Of a DNA stretch of 64,000 nucleotides, positions 35,801 through 44,768 are shown in pieces. The notes below the pieces were generated by a model. The model saw only the letters and a list, made by a program, of their open reading frames with translations. It was not told where the DNA came from and made no database searches. Every line of letters begins with the position of its first letter. Positions within the stretch are counted from its first letter, which is position 1. The translations under genes were made by a program, and so were the position numbers. Origin of the DNA: Crossaster papposus (taxonomy: Eukaryota > Echinodermata > Asteroidea > Velatida > Solasteridae); assembly GCA_037893245.1 (NCBI GenBank), contig JBAIAA010000313.1:866001-930000 (forward strand). Direction: 5' to 3'.

Positions 35801-38800
35801 CGACCAATTACTGTCATCGTTGACTGCCCCCCTGGGCCACCTGTCTCGTTGTTCCGCTTTATGAGGACGCTGTCCCTCGAAGGACGAAACAGCGACTGCA
35901 ACATGATGAGTGGACCACTGGCGAAGGGAAAAGGTAGAATCACATGTCCCATGATATTACAACACGGACAGAAATTGCTACCTCAAGGAGATATTTTCAT
36001 CCTTATACAGGGAGGTAACATGCTATTGAATAGGGGGTGACTTGTCGATAGAATTATATTCACGGTCGAGATGGAAATGTACTCGACTCTTACAATAAGA
36101 AAGGGCAGGATGTGAATTTGCATTAAAAGCGGACACAACCAGTATCGGATGTGATTTATAAAAATCACATCCAAATGCTTGAAATTCACATCCACTCATT
36201 GTCAATCTGCATTTTAACAATCTTATCCAGGATGTGAATTTGGAAGAGAATGTGAATTTAAAAGGAGATGTGAATTTTAGAGCATTTGAATGTGATTGTT
36301 GTTAATATTTTGTTAAAAATCACATCCACGTACATCCACTCATTGTGAAATTGCATTTTAACAATCTTATCCAGGATGTGAATTTGGAAGAGGATGTGAA
36401 TTTTAGAGCATTTTGATGTGATTTTTGTATTTTTTTTGTTAAAATCACATCCACATCCACTCATTGTGAAATTGCATTTTAACAATCTTATTCAGGATGT
36501 AAATTTGGAAGAGGATGTGGATTTTAGAGCATTTTGATGTGATTTTTGTTAATATTTTGATAAAATCACATCCATGTACATCCACTCATTGTGAAATTGC
36601 ATTTTAACAATCTTGTCCAGGATGTGAATTTGGAAGAGGATGTGAATTTTAGAGCATTTGAATGTGATTTCTTTTTTATCTTTTGTTAAAATCACATCCT
36701 AGCATTGGCCGTGTCCAGATATCAAAAATATTTACTACCGAATTATTAAGAAATATCTTACTCATTTGAAAGTAAATATTGGTTCTAGGCATCCAGCAAA
36801 ATGATTGCACTAGATATTCTGTAATTATTTCGAAAAATAAAAATTGTTAAAGAAAAATCGCGATCGCGAAAAAACAAAGATAACATAACTGCTCGACGCC
36901 GGTTGAAAAAAAATAGCTGTTTTTCGTGCTTTTCTCGGCATCCATGACTGTAATAATATAAACCCCCCCCCCAAAAAAAAAAATCTACTCATTCATGATA
37001 ATTCAAGCAATTACCAATGGTGTATCCTACCTTTAAAAGCAAAATCACATCATGCCCATTCCTGTAGTGTTAAACCACGCGTATACAATCGAATGCATAT
37101 TTAGTTTAGTTAAACTGCATTTTGTAATCTTAAATGCTGAGCAAAATGCTAACTGATGAAGGTGAATTTTGTCGTCTTTTATAAGCTAAAGGGTGACAGA
37201 GAAGAAAAAGACGATAGAGACTCTCATTTTCAAATTAAAAGGGTCTTCACAATTGAATTCCGATTATCAACGCGGTGGTTTTGATTGAATAGATTTCATT
37301 TCTATTCTCTCGTCACCTGTTCTATCCCGAATTGGATAGTTTTATTACCGTTAAATAGAATTAACGCTTACTAAAATAATAGAATAGAAAACGCGTTTCT
37401 CAACTTGATGAAGTTATACATATTAAACACATTTACTGTAATTGCTTTCTTCTGTACTTTGTAGTCGCAAAACCAAAGCCCTAGGGAAGAAATCCTGCAT
37501 AATCACAAATCATTACACCACCGTCAAGTTAATGGCATTCGCCTCGCCGTGGATGCGTGTATACGTATCAAGATACTCGATCGTTTGCTCTGCAAATTTG
37601 GAGATGTTATGATGCCACACGGGACACCAGTGTTGTAGAAGAGGTTGCAAATCTGGTTAACCACCTTTAACTAGCCCCAGCGGGAATCGAATCTTAGGCC
37701 GTGTCCGAAACGAGTGTCTAGAGCTACGGTCTACGTCTACAGCTACAGTTACGTCTACGTAGGCGCTAAGGCAAATGGAATTCGGACGCGGCTACTGTAG
37801 AGCCTACGGCTATAGATATTGCGCCCCTCCAAGAAATGCTTGAATTAAGTGTTTGCACAATTACGATGTAAGAATTTACAACAATTATCGTCTGCTAGAT
37901 GTTACGCAATGTTTGTTTACAGCCGGTCGGAATACCTGATAATATTGAAGAATTTGTCGATCTGTTAGTTTAAATTCAATGCACTATCATTGAAAAATAA
38001 ACAAAAAATTTGATCCAAAATTAACGTTAGTGCTGCCGCAATTTTGTTTTGCCTGAGCTAGACAACTTCTTTTACGGCTAGATTTTTGTGACGTTGTAGC
38101 CGTAGCTGTAGCTATATAGACGGCATTTTGGACAGCGCTACAAAATTGCCGACGCAGACAATAGCCATAGCTGTAGCTTTAGACACCTCGGACACGGCCT
38201 AAGACCCTGGATGTATGTGGCCACGGAGACGGTCATTTTATGACTTGCGTATCGTACCCAAAGGCGTCGCGGATGGAACGCAGCTGTTGCAAAAAAAAAG
38301 CTTCTCACTGGGGTAATTGCCCGTTTTATTGCCACATGGGCCGCTATATGCACAAAACCTTGCTAACTTAGCAGCCGACTCGGGCGTATTTGCATGCTGA
38401 ATCGCTAGTTTACCTTCTATTGAAGTTGATTACTACATTCATATTCACAAAACATTTACTCGGAATATGCGTTCCCGTTGCACAGCACGACAGAGTTCTT
38501 ATAAGATGCGTCTAGCCAGGGGCCAATCTCATAGAGCTGCTAAGCACAAAAATTTGCTTAGCATGAAAATTTGTCCTTGGCATAAACAAGGTTACAGACC
38601 AAATTTTCACGTGGTCTTTATTGTTTTCGATTGATAATCAGCTGTTTTTTTGCTTAGCATGAAAAACACGTAGAATTTTGGCTAGTAACCTGTATTTATT
38701 GAGCAAGACTTGTTTGTGCTAAGCAAGTTTTTGTGCTCAGCAGCTCTATGAAATTGGCCCCAGGTTGTCCCCGACGTTTGGACAGTGGAGCGTTAACAGG

Positions 38801-41800
38801 TGTATTGCGTGTCCAAACGTTTGTTCGAACAACAGTTTTCTTCGTCTTTTCGATTGCAAGAAGAAAACAAACATGCACAGAATACGGATTAGGTTACCAT
38901 ATCCCCCATAGCCTCCATTTTGTTCATTTGTATGCCGCGTTTATCTCGAGAGAAAATTATTGTCGAATCTTGTTTTGTCTGTCTTTTATCAACCAGAATA
39001 TTGTATGTTTGTTTTTCGTTGGTTTTTATTCCCTCTTAGTTTTTTGTTCATCGTGTGGGGTAGTTTTTTTTAATTATAAATGGTTTATTGATACAAAAAT
39101 CGACATGGCAGCCCAGGGGCTGAATTACATCAAATTTTACACATTATTTAAAAAAATGTATGTATAAACATTAAAAGGGTCTAAGAATAAAGACCAATAA
39201 AAATATAGGGAAGTTCGTAAATAAAATAAAATTAGCATCAAACAATTTACGCTGTAACTACTACAGTCTATCCAGCAAGTTTGGTAGTTTGGTGCCTCTT
39301 AAAAAGAGTGTGTTTGTGGATTCGAATCAGCAAGCCAAAAACAAGACAAGGCAATGTATAAAACAAGACAGTATATAAAATATAAAATATCACGTTCATA
39401 GAGGGATTATTCAGAATTAATTAAACTGATCATGTAGGGTACAGCACTGTCTCTGAATCTGTTGGTTTTGCATTTCGGTTGTGGTATTAAGTTATTCTTG
39501 CGAAGGACTCGCTGATTTATGTTAGATGCTCAGTTACGTAGATAGGGTTAGAGGCGTCTGTTTCCGGGAAAGATCGAGACATCAACGATGCCATTTGGAA
39601 TACCGAGCTGGCTTTTTCTGTAAAATACAACATATACGTGCATGTATACGGTACTCATTTATGTGGTGGTGTACTTTGTGTTGTTGCTGGCTGTAATTTG
39701 GTTTTATAGTGCTTTATCACTATTAATAAAAAAATCATTCAATTTCATCAACTGTGATGTGTGCAATCACATACCAGACTATTATTACTTAGCTTTTAGA
39801 TTGAAATTGATTGATATAAGACGAATTCAGTATCTGAATGCTGCCCTTTGGCAACTCGGCTTTAGACAAATTAGATCCGTATTAATAATGAATATTTCCG
39901 AGAAAGGTTTAAATAGGGTGACCACAAATTGAACAATTTAATGGTAAATTACTATAAAATTGGTTTGGTGACAGCGTGTGGATAATATTCTCAGACAAAT
40001 TTGAATGTGAGATGTTGGTGAATTTAAAGAAAAATGTTTTTTTTTAAATAGCTGAAAAAAACTATATTGGTGAGGTATCACCAATATTAGTGATCGACAG
40101 CAGCTCGATACAGTGTCTGATGTACTTCCTAATTTACATAATTGTACTTCTTTTATAACATATACAGTGTTATGTTACACTTACTCTCCCATTACAGCGA
40201 TTTACTATGGAAATTATGAGCTATCGTGTTTATAGGGATACAAAGGGATACAACGCTCGAAGAAAAAATAACCAATTATATAGACTCTACTTTTAGACGG
40301 GAGATGACTAGTACGCTTTCATTTCACCTGTACATCTAAGTCTCGTTTGGAAAATTTTCATTAATAAAGCATTGTTGAATTTCATTAATAAGAAACCTAC
40401 GGAGTATTATACGGAGACCCCCATTGTACCGTGACTGGGACGCCGACTTCCATGGAACTCGAAGCTGAGTACACAGCACGAGCGCAGGTGAACGCGTTAA
40501 GTGGACTGGCCTAATTAAAACCATCAGCTACAGTAAGGCCTGTTTATTGCATATTTGTTTCCCCAAACGACAGTGTTTAACACACTATGAATTACCACAT
40601 GCATTTTGCAGATGGAAGATGCACCATTACTTAGGAAATAACAGGGTGAGGACCCAGTCATTACTGCGTGATAATTGACCGGGTTGGGCGATGACCAATG
40701 GTAATAGACCAAGCCAAAGGCGAGGTCTATTACCAGCGAATTACCAGCGAATTACCAGTGAATTTGCTTCAATTTTTGAAAGCCCGGTCAATTACTGCGT
40801 GATAATGGCCTCCACGTGATCGAGTCTCGATCAATCAGAAGCTTTGAACTCTCCTAGGTATTTATTAATACAGTATAATGTTTGAGCAACCAATTCCTCG
40901 GCGACCTTTGTGCGACTGATTTGAACATGTTCAAAAAGTTACGGTGACCATAGCGTCCATGGGGATGTCTGAATCTCCTGTGTACCACGGCCTAGGCAAC
41001 CATTCTGCCTCCTTTGAGCCTCCAAACGGCGACCTGGCAAATGTTATGGTCGCACAAGGGAGGCACAAAGGTCGCCATCCTGTGTAAATGGGCTTTAATC
41101 ACCAACAACTTGTCCATATTGCAACACGTGCACATCCTAACAAAATAAAAATAAAACTTGGTCCCATGATCAATTTGACCTTTCTTGGGAAATTACTCAC
41201 AACTCTGTCAAAAATGTTCAGATTTGGACGTTTGATGGTATCAACTGAACATTATAGGCGTCGAATCTATCGTGATGGTAGACCTTTCACATTTGACAAA
41301 TATTGACGAGACAATTACCAACGTCATTAATTATTAAGCGAGATATACACATTATAGAAAACTGGTTTTAAATATAAATTATCCTTACAAAAAAATACGA
41401 AGTAGTAGGGCCTACATATAGCTTCAAAGAACAAGACTATTAAAACCTATTAAAGGAAACTTTCTTTTGGATATTTCTTAAAATTTTTCGATATTTCTCG
41501 AGGTTATTCCGGGATTGTTCGGGAGTTACATTCAAGGAAAATTTAAGTGGAAATGTTGAATGAGTATTTACATCAAACCATTCAGGGGACGCATTAGCCT
41601 ATCAACTGCGATTCCCATTATCAGGTACACTGTAAATGATACCGTAAATTTACGGTCGAAAGCCGTGCAGCGAGATGCCACCCTTCTATACCTTTTTTTT
41701 TTACGGTCGGACCGCAGTTGTATTTACTAATAAACGGTATATGTTACGGCAACAAGTCTGTATTTTCTGCTACTTTATAGACCTTTACCGTAAGAAATAC

Positions 41801-42565
41801 GGTTTATCAATACATACAACTACGGTCCGACCGTAAAAAATACGACAGAAGGACCTCACTGCACGACTTTAGACCGTAAATTTTACGGGATTTTGTTTAT
41901 GTTTTTACAGTGTATGTCTTTTCAGATACTAAGCTCGTAGTTTTTAACGCGTGGTTCCAAAAATCACTTCTACAAAATGCCTCCCTTGTTTCTATCGTAA
42001 AACCTACAATTAGTTAAGGATCAACTTTCAAAGATAGTACCTGAGGAATGCTGAAGAGAACTGCCACGAAGTAGGAGATGAGTATCAGGACTTTGATGAG
42101 GAAGGGTCTCTGGCGTTGTCCCAACGGGCGGAGCACGGCTAGGCACCGGTCAAGCGCTACGTCCACGGTGATAAAGGACGAGGCAAACAGCCCGAAGCTG
42201 GAAAAGAACTTGGTGATCTTACAGAGGGCTTCTCCCCCGACCCACGCGTCGGTGGCGTACCAGATCATGTGGAAGAGCATATGGAAGTAGGTCACCACCA
42301 AATCCACTAGGGCTAGGTTCAGGATCAGCGTGGTGATGGTAGACTTTCGGCGGCCTCGGATCTTGCAGGTGACGGCGATGGCGACGCAGTTTCCGATGGT
42401 AGAGAAGATGATCATGACCGCCAGGGCGCCCACCTTGAAACCCTTGAAGGCGTTAAAGGTCGGCAGAGGAATGGTGGTGTTCTCGTTGCAGTTGGGGAAA
42501 CCAGAGGACAGCATGTCACACAGGTTGAATTCCTCTTCGTCCTCAACCTCGCCAAAGGAAGCCAT
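18678..42565 (-). CDS. GnRH/AKH/corazonin-type neuropeptide receptor, complete 3-exon gene (408 aa)
   Basis: Class A GPCR, predicted plasma-membrane receptor for a GnRH-, AKH- or corazonin-like peptide. Joining 42565-42041, 21170-20966 and 19174-18678 gives 408 residues in one frame. TM1 is ~45-68 (GN at 58-59), TM2 ~78-101 (LALVDL), C115 and C195 are the likely disulfide pair, TM3 ends at DRC (139-141), TM4 ~157-174, TM5 ~203-230 (P221), TM6 ~268-293 (NWFP 281-284), TM7 ~300-323 (NPIIY 319-323). The TM7 stretch FLFAVSNSCCNPIIYGACN and the loop-2 WQCV fit this superfamily best (from memory). Odd features are DRC for DRY, NWFP for CWxP and Y165 where Trp 4.50 is usual. N-terminus has NTT for glycosylation; C331, C335 and C337 could be palmitoylated. 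I cannot tell GnRH-type from corazonin-type. Confidence 0.9.
19615..19950. repeat. G-rich 21-bp minisatellite in receptor intron 2
   Basis: About 15 units of GGGGGCAGGGGGACGGGTAAC with length variants. Several G-runs per unit mean it could form G-quadruplexes on the plus strand (the template strand of the receptor gene). The outer ends 'gtgtaactacagggg' (19615) and 'atagttacgcc' (20007) look like decayed inverted ends of an older transposon. The proline-rich minus-strand frames are artefacts. Confidence 0.88.
20399..20900. mobile_element. Harbinger-like MITE (GGCCGTGTCCGAAAC), copy 1, in receptor intron 2
   Basis: The ends GGCCGTGTCCGAAAC and GTTTCGGACACGGCC are flanked by TAA on both sides (20396-20398, 20901-20903). 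Sub-terminal 'gtagctgtagctctaga' repeats pair across the element. 3-bp TAA duplications fit PIF/Harbinger (inference). It lies 65 bp from exon 2. Confidence 0.82.
20966..21170 (-). CDS. Receptor exon 2 (extracellular loop 2, TM5)
   Basis: Encodes residues 176-243 plus one base of 244, from LIIFRLEPWPF to RQKIVMK. The acceptor is TTCCGCAG|CTGATA (phase 0, matching exon 1) and the donor AAAG|GTGGGA (phase 1). Contains the loop-2 cysteine in DYWQCVD and the TM5 proline. 205 bp. Both splice phases agree with the neighbouring exons. Confidence 0.9.
21171..22090 (-). other. Start-distal part of receptor intron 1; no clear element
   Basis: Lies just upstream of the exon 2 acceptor. 21983-22115 is rich in 'agtgcta' and 'tagcacttgg' and may be a decayed inverted-repeat element. 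Otherwise nothing recognised. Confidence 0.4.
22130..22255 (+). pseudogene. LINE reverse transcriptase C-terminal relic
   Basis: The frame LPHEIRHAISLTDFKTLLKT followed by HPFQT and a stop matches the usual C-terminal end of L2/CR1-type reverse transcriptases, which read like 'LP..IR...SL..FK..LKTHLF' (from memory). Only the last ~40 residues remain. Confidence 0.6.
22388..22642. repeat. GCACTTGGGGAGACA repeat, copy 1
   Basis: Bounded by GCACTTGGGGAGACAA and TTGTCTCCCCAAGTGC. Inside are 'aataaggagacagtg' and 'tgggagttatttttgtccta'. Copy 2 is at 22914-23097 and a fragment at 60040-60085. Confidence 0.7.
22914..23097. repeat. GCACTTGGGGAGACA repeat, copy 2 (shorter)
   Basis: Same ends and core as copy 1 but lacking about 60 bp near the right end. 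Confidence 0.7.
23110..23283. mobile_element. SINE-like 'ATAGCGCTTTACA' repeat, host of a foldback insertion
   Basis: Holds 'tatagcgctttacat' and 'tcaaagcgctttacaaata' then 'tacaggtacccata' and 'tgggtgtggctcgggg'. It resumes as 'agaggcaattgtt' after the insertion at 23284-23558. This text resembles a widespread animal short repeat (from memory). Confidence 0.45.
23284..23558. mobile_element. Telomere-array foldback element A1
   Basis: Arms beginning GCGATATTTTTTCTGCAGG and the complement of its partner enclose TTAGGG/TTAGGGG repeats (23395-23466). Each arm carries GACGTCATCGAT, that is TGACGTCA. A 9-bp duplication flanks it: GGCTCGGGG (23275-23283) and GGCCCGGGG (23559-23567). Confidence 0.88.
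23640..24720. repeat. Dispersed repeat split by a hAT insertion
   Basis: 23640-23812 plus 24582-24720 match 28811-29105, which is uninterrupted. A short third piece lies at 39555-39590 in reverse. The repeat itself is unidentified. Confidence 0.8.
23813..24581. mobile_element. Non-autonomous hAT element with poly-G/poly-C termini
   Basis: The ends CAGGGGGG and CCCCCCTG are flanked by the 8-bp duplication GCCTAACT (23805-23812 and 24582-24589). The sub-terminal GAGGGGGGGGGGCCC pairs with GGGCCCCCCCCTCCGCC. 769 bp with no transposase frame. 8-bp duplication plus CAGGG ends is the hAT signature. Confidence 0.85.
24726..25427. repeat. Foldback element with ~145-bp arms
   Basis: 'cttattgagggcgccctcg' at 24727 pairs with its complement near 25405; pairing extends inward to 'gcgctgtgacatgt' (24858) and 'acatgtcacagcgcg' (25292). 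Related, rearranged sequence is at 55430-55900. The frames at 24862-25571 have no known motif. Confidence 0.7.
25770..26290 (+). mobile_element. tRNA-derived SINE-like repeat interrupted at its B box
   Basis: The left part has an A-box-like TTGGCGTAGCGG (25780). The B box GGGCCCGGGTTGGAAATCC is rebuilt only when the insertion 25820-26097 and one duplicate are removed. The right end 'gagcgcttttagaggga' plus 'tccttggtt' matches the 3' part of the SINE at 35386-35773. Confidence 0.6.
25820..26097. mobile_element. Telomere-array foldback element A2
   Basis: The ends GCGATAATTTGTTCTGCAGG and its near complement enclose TTAGGG repeats (25930-26005). TGACGTCA lies in the right arm; the left arm has GACGTTATCGAT. 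9-bp duplication GGCCCGGGT at 25811-25819 and 26098-26106, exact. Confidence 0.9.
26403..26617. mobile_element. TTAA MITE (AGGTAGGATACACC), 5' part only
   Basis: Begins with TTAA (26399-26402) then AGGTAGGATACACCATTGGT. Similarity ends near 'cgcgatcgccgtccggg', with the right half missing. Confidence 0.7.
26640..27345. other. No feature recognised
   Basis: Within receptor intron 1. 'gcacgatatgtggcagag' (26913) pairs with 'ctctgccacatatcgtgc' (27066), so 26913-27083 may be a small foldback element. Nothing else seen. Confidence 0.4.
27346..27571. mobile_element. Palindromic MITE, TGTGACACGATCAAGCGG ends
   Basis: TGTGACACGATCAAGCGGAA and its complement (27548-27571) bound 226 bp of non-coding DNA. 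No clear duplication. Confidence 0.75.
27572..28552. other. No feature recognised
   Basis: Intron DNA with AT-rich stretches and no supported element. Confidence 0.4.
28553..28653. mobile_element. GGGGCCAATTTCAT MITE, one end only
   Basis: 'tttttgcttagcatgaaaag' to 'gtgaaattggtgcctgg' matches the right half of the complete copies. Confidence 0.65.
28811..29105. repeat. Uninterrupted copy of the repeat split at 23640-24720
   Basis: Contains 'gcctaactctgcttacat' where the other copy holds a 769-bp hAT, so it works as a paralogous empty site. Confidence 0.8.
29163..29528. mobile_element. TTAA MITE (AGGTAGGATACACC), complete copy
   Basis: TTAA (29159-29162), AGGTAGGATACACCATTGGT, and the right end 'gtatcctaccctta', whose right TTAA has decayed to TTAT. 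Confidence 0.75.
29690..30440 (-). pseudogene. Penelope-like element reverse transcriptase relic
   Basis: Minus-strand translation, with frameshifts and stops, gives MRYRHDVLIMFYGYE, then EIAHRQVTFLDLIIYKGERF, NDTFQYMARDSSHSKSVF and LINGEVTRYKRICTHLKD. Next come KLQKRGYTNEDLALLP and LIPNLSWHTNGTK. The order FLDL..YKGERF, TFQY..R.SSH, INGE..RY.R.C and RGY fits the palm-end and thumb of Penelope-like RTs (from memory). The catalytic YxDD appears as YRHD. At least two frameshifts and several stops make it inactive. The endonuclease end was not found. Confidence 0.7.
30441..32825. other. No gene recognised; G-run at 30963-31012
   Basis: Holds a G-rich run (30963-31012) broken by a few other bases. 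The remaining 1.8 kb shows no exon, RNA gene or inverted repeat I can support. Confidence 0.4.
32826..33440. mobile_element. MITE with TACCCCTGTCACACCGG ends
   Basis: TACCCCTGTCACACCGG (32826) pairs with CCGGTCTGACAGGGGTA (ending 33440). The inside is made of degenerate GTAGTG(A/G)GANCG units (32885-33310). 615 bp, non-coding. Confidence 0.8.
33441..34079. other. No feature recognised
   Basis: Intron DNA with an A-rich stretch at 34010-34030. Confidence 0.4.
34080..34215 (+). pseudogene. LINE reverse transcriptase C-terminal relic
   Basis: DHFRLWNGLPIFIRQQQN, then after a frame change FKVKLKTFLFLKAFINY, matches the end of L2/CR1-type reverse transcriptases ('LWN.LP..IR....FK..LKTFLF', from memory). 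Broken by a frameshift. Confidence 0.55.
34216..35001. other. No feature recognised
   Basis: Unique-looking intron DNA. The frame at 34780-34983 has no known motif. Confidence 0.4.
35002..35249. mobile_element. GGGGCCAATTTCAT MITE, copy 3
   Basis: CAGGGGCCAATTTCATTGAG pairs with the complement of CTCTATAAAATTGGCCCCTG. Full palindromic structure. Confidence 0.82.
35386..35773 (+). mobile_element. Full-length tRNA-derived SINE
   Basis: The tRNA-like head 35386-35458 has an A box TGGTCGAGCGGTTAAGAGC and B box GAGTTCGAGTCCC, with the ends GTGTCG/CGACAC able to pair. The body holds 'ggacgggacgtaaagtta' and 'gcacgtaaaagaaccca', and the element ends in an (AAT)n tail. The internal Pol III promoter is apparent. 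The anticodon arm does not fold well, so it is not a working tRNA gene. Confidence 0.78.
36100..36710. repeat. ~120-bp tandem repeat with internal AATCACATCC palindromes
   Basis: Four to five units each begin 'ggatgtgaatttggaagag' (near 36230, 36374, 36494 and 36619; spacing 144, 120 and 125 bp), with 'aaaatcacatcca' in the other sense. A single related unit lies at 45585-45660. Confidence 0.85.
36718..37032. mobile_element. TTAA MITE (AGGTAGGATACACC), reverse orientation
   Basis: The right end GGTGTATCCTACCT is followed by TTAA (37033-37036). The other end lacks about 20 bp and starts at 'cagatatcaaaaatattta'. Contains a short C-run and A-run. Confidence 0.72.
37640..38199. mobile_element. 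Harbinger-like MITE copy 2 (37697-38199) next to a B-box-like site
   Basis: GGCCGTGTCCGAAACG (37697) pairs with TCGGACACGGCC (38199), flanked by TTA and TAA. Just left, 'agcgggaatcgaatct' reads on the minus strand as a tRNA B box (GATTCGATTCCCGCT), hinting that the host is a SINE fragment. Confidence 0.78.
38516..38764. mobile_element. GGGGCCAATTTCAT MITE, copy 4
   Basis: CCAGGGGCCAATCTCATAGA pairs with the complement of TCTATGAAATTGGCCCCAGG. Confidence 0.82.
38765..41626. other. Intron DNA; scattered repeat fragments, no gene
   Basis: Holds a fragment of the 28811 repeat (39555-39590, reversed) and a copy of the CACGTGATCGAGTCTCGA repeat with 'ggtctattaccagcgaatta' direct repeats (40660-40870). 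The frames 38733-39167 (144 codons) and 39642-39932 (96 codons, hydrophobic start) show no family motif. Confidence 0.4.
41627..41914. mobile_element. MITE with ACACTGTAAA ends
   Basis: ACACTGTAAA and TTTTTACAGTGT bound a palindromic core rich in 'taccgtaa' and 'ggtcggaccg'. 288 bp. It lies 126 bp from the exon 1 donor. Confidence 0.78.
42041..42565 (-). CDS. Receptor exon 1 (N-terminus to TM4)
   Basis: Encodes residues 1-175, from MASFGEVEDE to FSIPQ. The start is supported by an in-frame TAA three codons upstream and G at -3 and +4. The donor is CCTCAG|GTACTATC, phase 0. Reading on into the intron gives eight residues and a stop, so the splice is needed. The antisense frames at 42078-42290 and 42330-42575 are shadows. 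Confidence 0.92.
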
Positions 42566-43101
42566 CTCGGCTTAGAGTCCAAATCAAATCGGACAAGTTG
42601 CGACTCGAGAATTTCGTCGGACCAGTTTTATCTAACAAAATACACGATGACACGCCGTCTTGTCGTCTCGTTGTTCGGCACAAAATGAAGAGCTGAGACG
42701 GCCCGTGTGTATGCGTCAGCACCCAACAGGAGTATAGAACCTGTCAAATTAATAATTCAAAGGTCATAAAATTTGATAAACGGGAAAATTTTCTTACATT
42801 CTTTATTCTGATTAGCGAATAAGACCATTACAATGTTAATAAACTAGAAATGTGTTCGGATGGACGAACACAAGTTGCTTCGTGTGGGTGGTTTAGTTTG
42901 GTTTGGAAGTGCGCCGGAACTGCTCAAACGCGATCATAAAAAAGGTATCACTGGTATATATTGGCCTGTGCTCGCGAGTGGAATACACAGGGGTGATTAA
43001 GTGCTCAGGAACCCCACCCCCCCCCCCCCCCCCCCCCCGCAAAAAATAGGGAAAATATATAGATGTTTATAAACATCTATACAGCTACACGCAGTCATGT
43101 A
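42566..43101. other. 5' side of the receptor gene
   Basis: This should contain the receptor promoter and 5' UTR on the minus strand. No TATA box or other core element can be named with confidence. A C-run lies at 43013-43038. Confidence 0.4.
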
Positions 43102-43281
43102 TAGACCGGCAATCGTGGACGGGGCATTGTCCGACCGTTTTCCCTATTTTGTTTATACCAACGTTTTCGGATGATCGCCATAGGATTTGTACACGAGTTG
43201 AGATCGTGGATGTTGTGTCAATCGTGGACCCATTGTTCTCCTCCAAATTCTTTTGTCCGACGACCACGATTGCCGGTCAAT
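43102..43281. repeat. Foldback with ACCGGCAATCGTGG ends
   Basis: 'tatagaccggcaatcgtgg' at about 43099 pairs with 'ccacgattgccggtcaata' near 43283. The inside is only partly paired. Confidence 0.6.
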
Positions 43282-44194
43282 ACAAACGACACACAGTCGG
43301 GAACTACATAACGACCGAGAATCCCCTATTGTGTTTTCCTTTATTCCTGTGTTATAACCTAACCCCATTACCTAGCGCTTACCCGAACGATCGAGGTCCG
43401 AATTCGGACAAGGAAACTGTCCTTCGAGGATTCCCTTTGTTCTCTTTTGTGTTTCGATCCTCGATCGTAATACGATACAAGAGCACATGCAATTATACGT
43501 ACATGGACATTCCTTTGTCTTCGTGTAGTTACTATAACGTTGACTAAATACTAATTTTTCTCGCTTCCCCAAAACAAATTTAACCTCAAATGTTGATTCT
43601 AGGCCTTTCAGCTGTTCCTCTTACCTTTTCTATATATAACCGTTTTTCTTCTAAAGCTCTGTTTCAGAGACGGCAAAACGGACTGTGGACCTGGCCAAGT
43701 CCACAAACCGTAACCTCTTCCCGCATCGTGTGGACCTATAATGTCCACAGTGCGTACGTATGCAAGACTAGCTCAAAAACAAAAAAAATGAAGAAAAAAC
43801 ACTACCACACTCTAAAGGTACTTAAGAGACAGGGCCAATTGCTATTGGTATACCAAACACAAACCGAAAGAAAGCTATTGACTTGAAACTAGAAATATGT
43901 CTGTTCTATGAACAGAGCATATGGCCTTTTTCGCAATTGTTTTCATGGTTCATTACATTTATGATTTTATTTGTTAAATTTCTTTAGCATTCCATATTCA
44001 AATTAACCAAACAAGCAAAAACAGCAAAAACAAAACCACGAATATACTATGGAGCTATATACAAAGGTCCTTCTGTTTGTGCTAGCGCATGCTGCACGGT
44101 CGCGATTTGTATTATTGTATACCTAAACACCTGTCCCAAGGAGTCAGACTTATTATTTTAGACACAGTCGTGTTCACCCATTCGCATTTTGTGT
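43282..44194. other. No feature recognised
   Basis: Unique-looking DNA. 43690-43755 has several 'gtggac' and 'gtccac' words, as does 58320-58410, so the repeat at 44195 may extend further. The frames here have no known motif. Confidence 0.35.
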
Positions 44195-44540
44195 ATCACT
44201 CTGGAGACATGGCTTTGTTCTCGTGTACAAAATGGTTAGAAAGTCGAGCACGTTTTTCAAAATGCTCCCATTTTTACCACAATTATTTTCCTGGGTTGAA
44301 ATTTCGACCCAATATACCCTATATTATACCCTAACCCAAACACTAACCCTAACCCACATCCTAACCCTAGTTTTTGAGTAATTTGAGTACAATCCAAAAA
44401 TCTAATTCGTGAAATTCCTAGTGGAGACCTATTCATCTATAGAAATTACTCTTTCGAGACCTTTTCACTCCCATTGTCCCCATTGTGTTCACGTCTCCAG
44501 AGGGTACCGTATTTCGCACCATGGTGGGCAATTTAAAAGG
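44195..44540. repeat. Dispersed repeat with CCCTAA words, copy 1
   Basis: Matches 57940-58275 in the opposite orientation at high identity over about 330 bp. It includes 'ccctaacccaaacactaacc' and the ends 'ggagacatggctttgttctc' and 'acgtctccagag'. A partial copy is at 54150-54260. Confidence 0.82.
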
Positions 44541-44722
44541 TTATGTTATAGTTTCGCGTTTCGTGATAACCGAGACAGTCATTGTTTTAGTGCACGAACA
44601 CTTAGTGGGCAAAGACTGGATCTTCATAACATAATTCAAACAAAATGACAGGTGCCTTATCTTCTGCATTATTTTTTTTACAATAATGACCTCAAATTTT
44701 CCCTTCTGAAATTCGAGTGGAA

Positions 44723-44767
<45 letters not shown>
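44723..44767. repeat. Poly-G run of about 45
   Basis: Uninterrupted G followed by GAGGGGGAG. The length as given may not be exact, since such runs are error-prone. Confidence 0.9.

Positions 44768-44768
<1 letters not shown>

Noticed and set aside
38733..39167. 144-codon plus-strand frame
   Set aside because: It starts inside a MITE end and has no recognisable motif or splice context; composition looks random.
40336..40524. Possible 5S-like or other RNA at 'ccgtgactgggacgccgac'
   Set aside because: No internal control region or fold typical of 5S rRNA could be made out.
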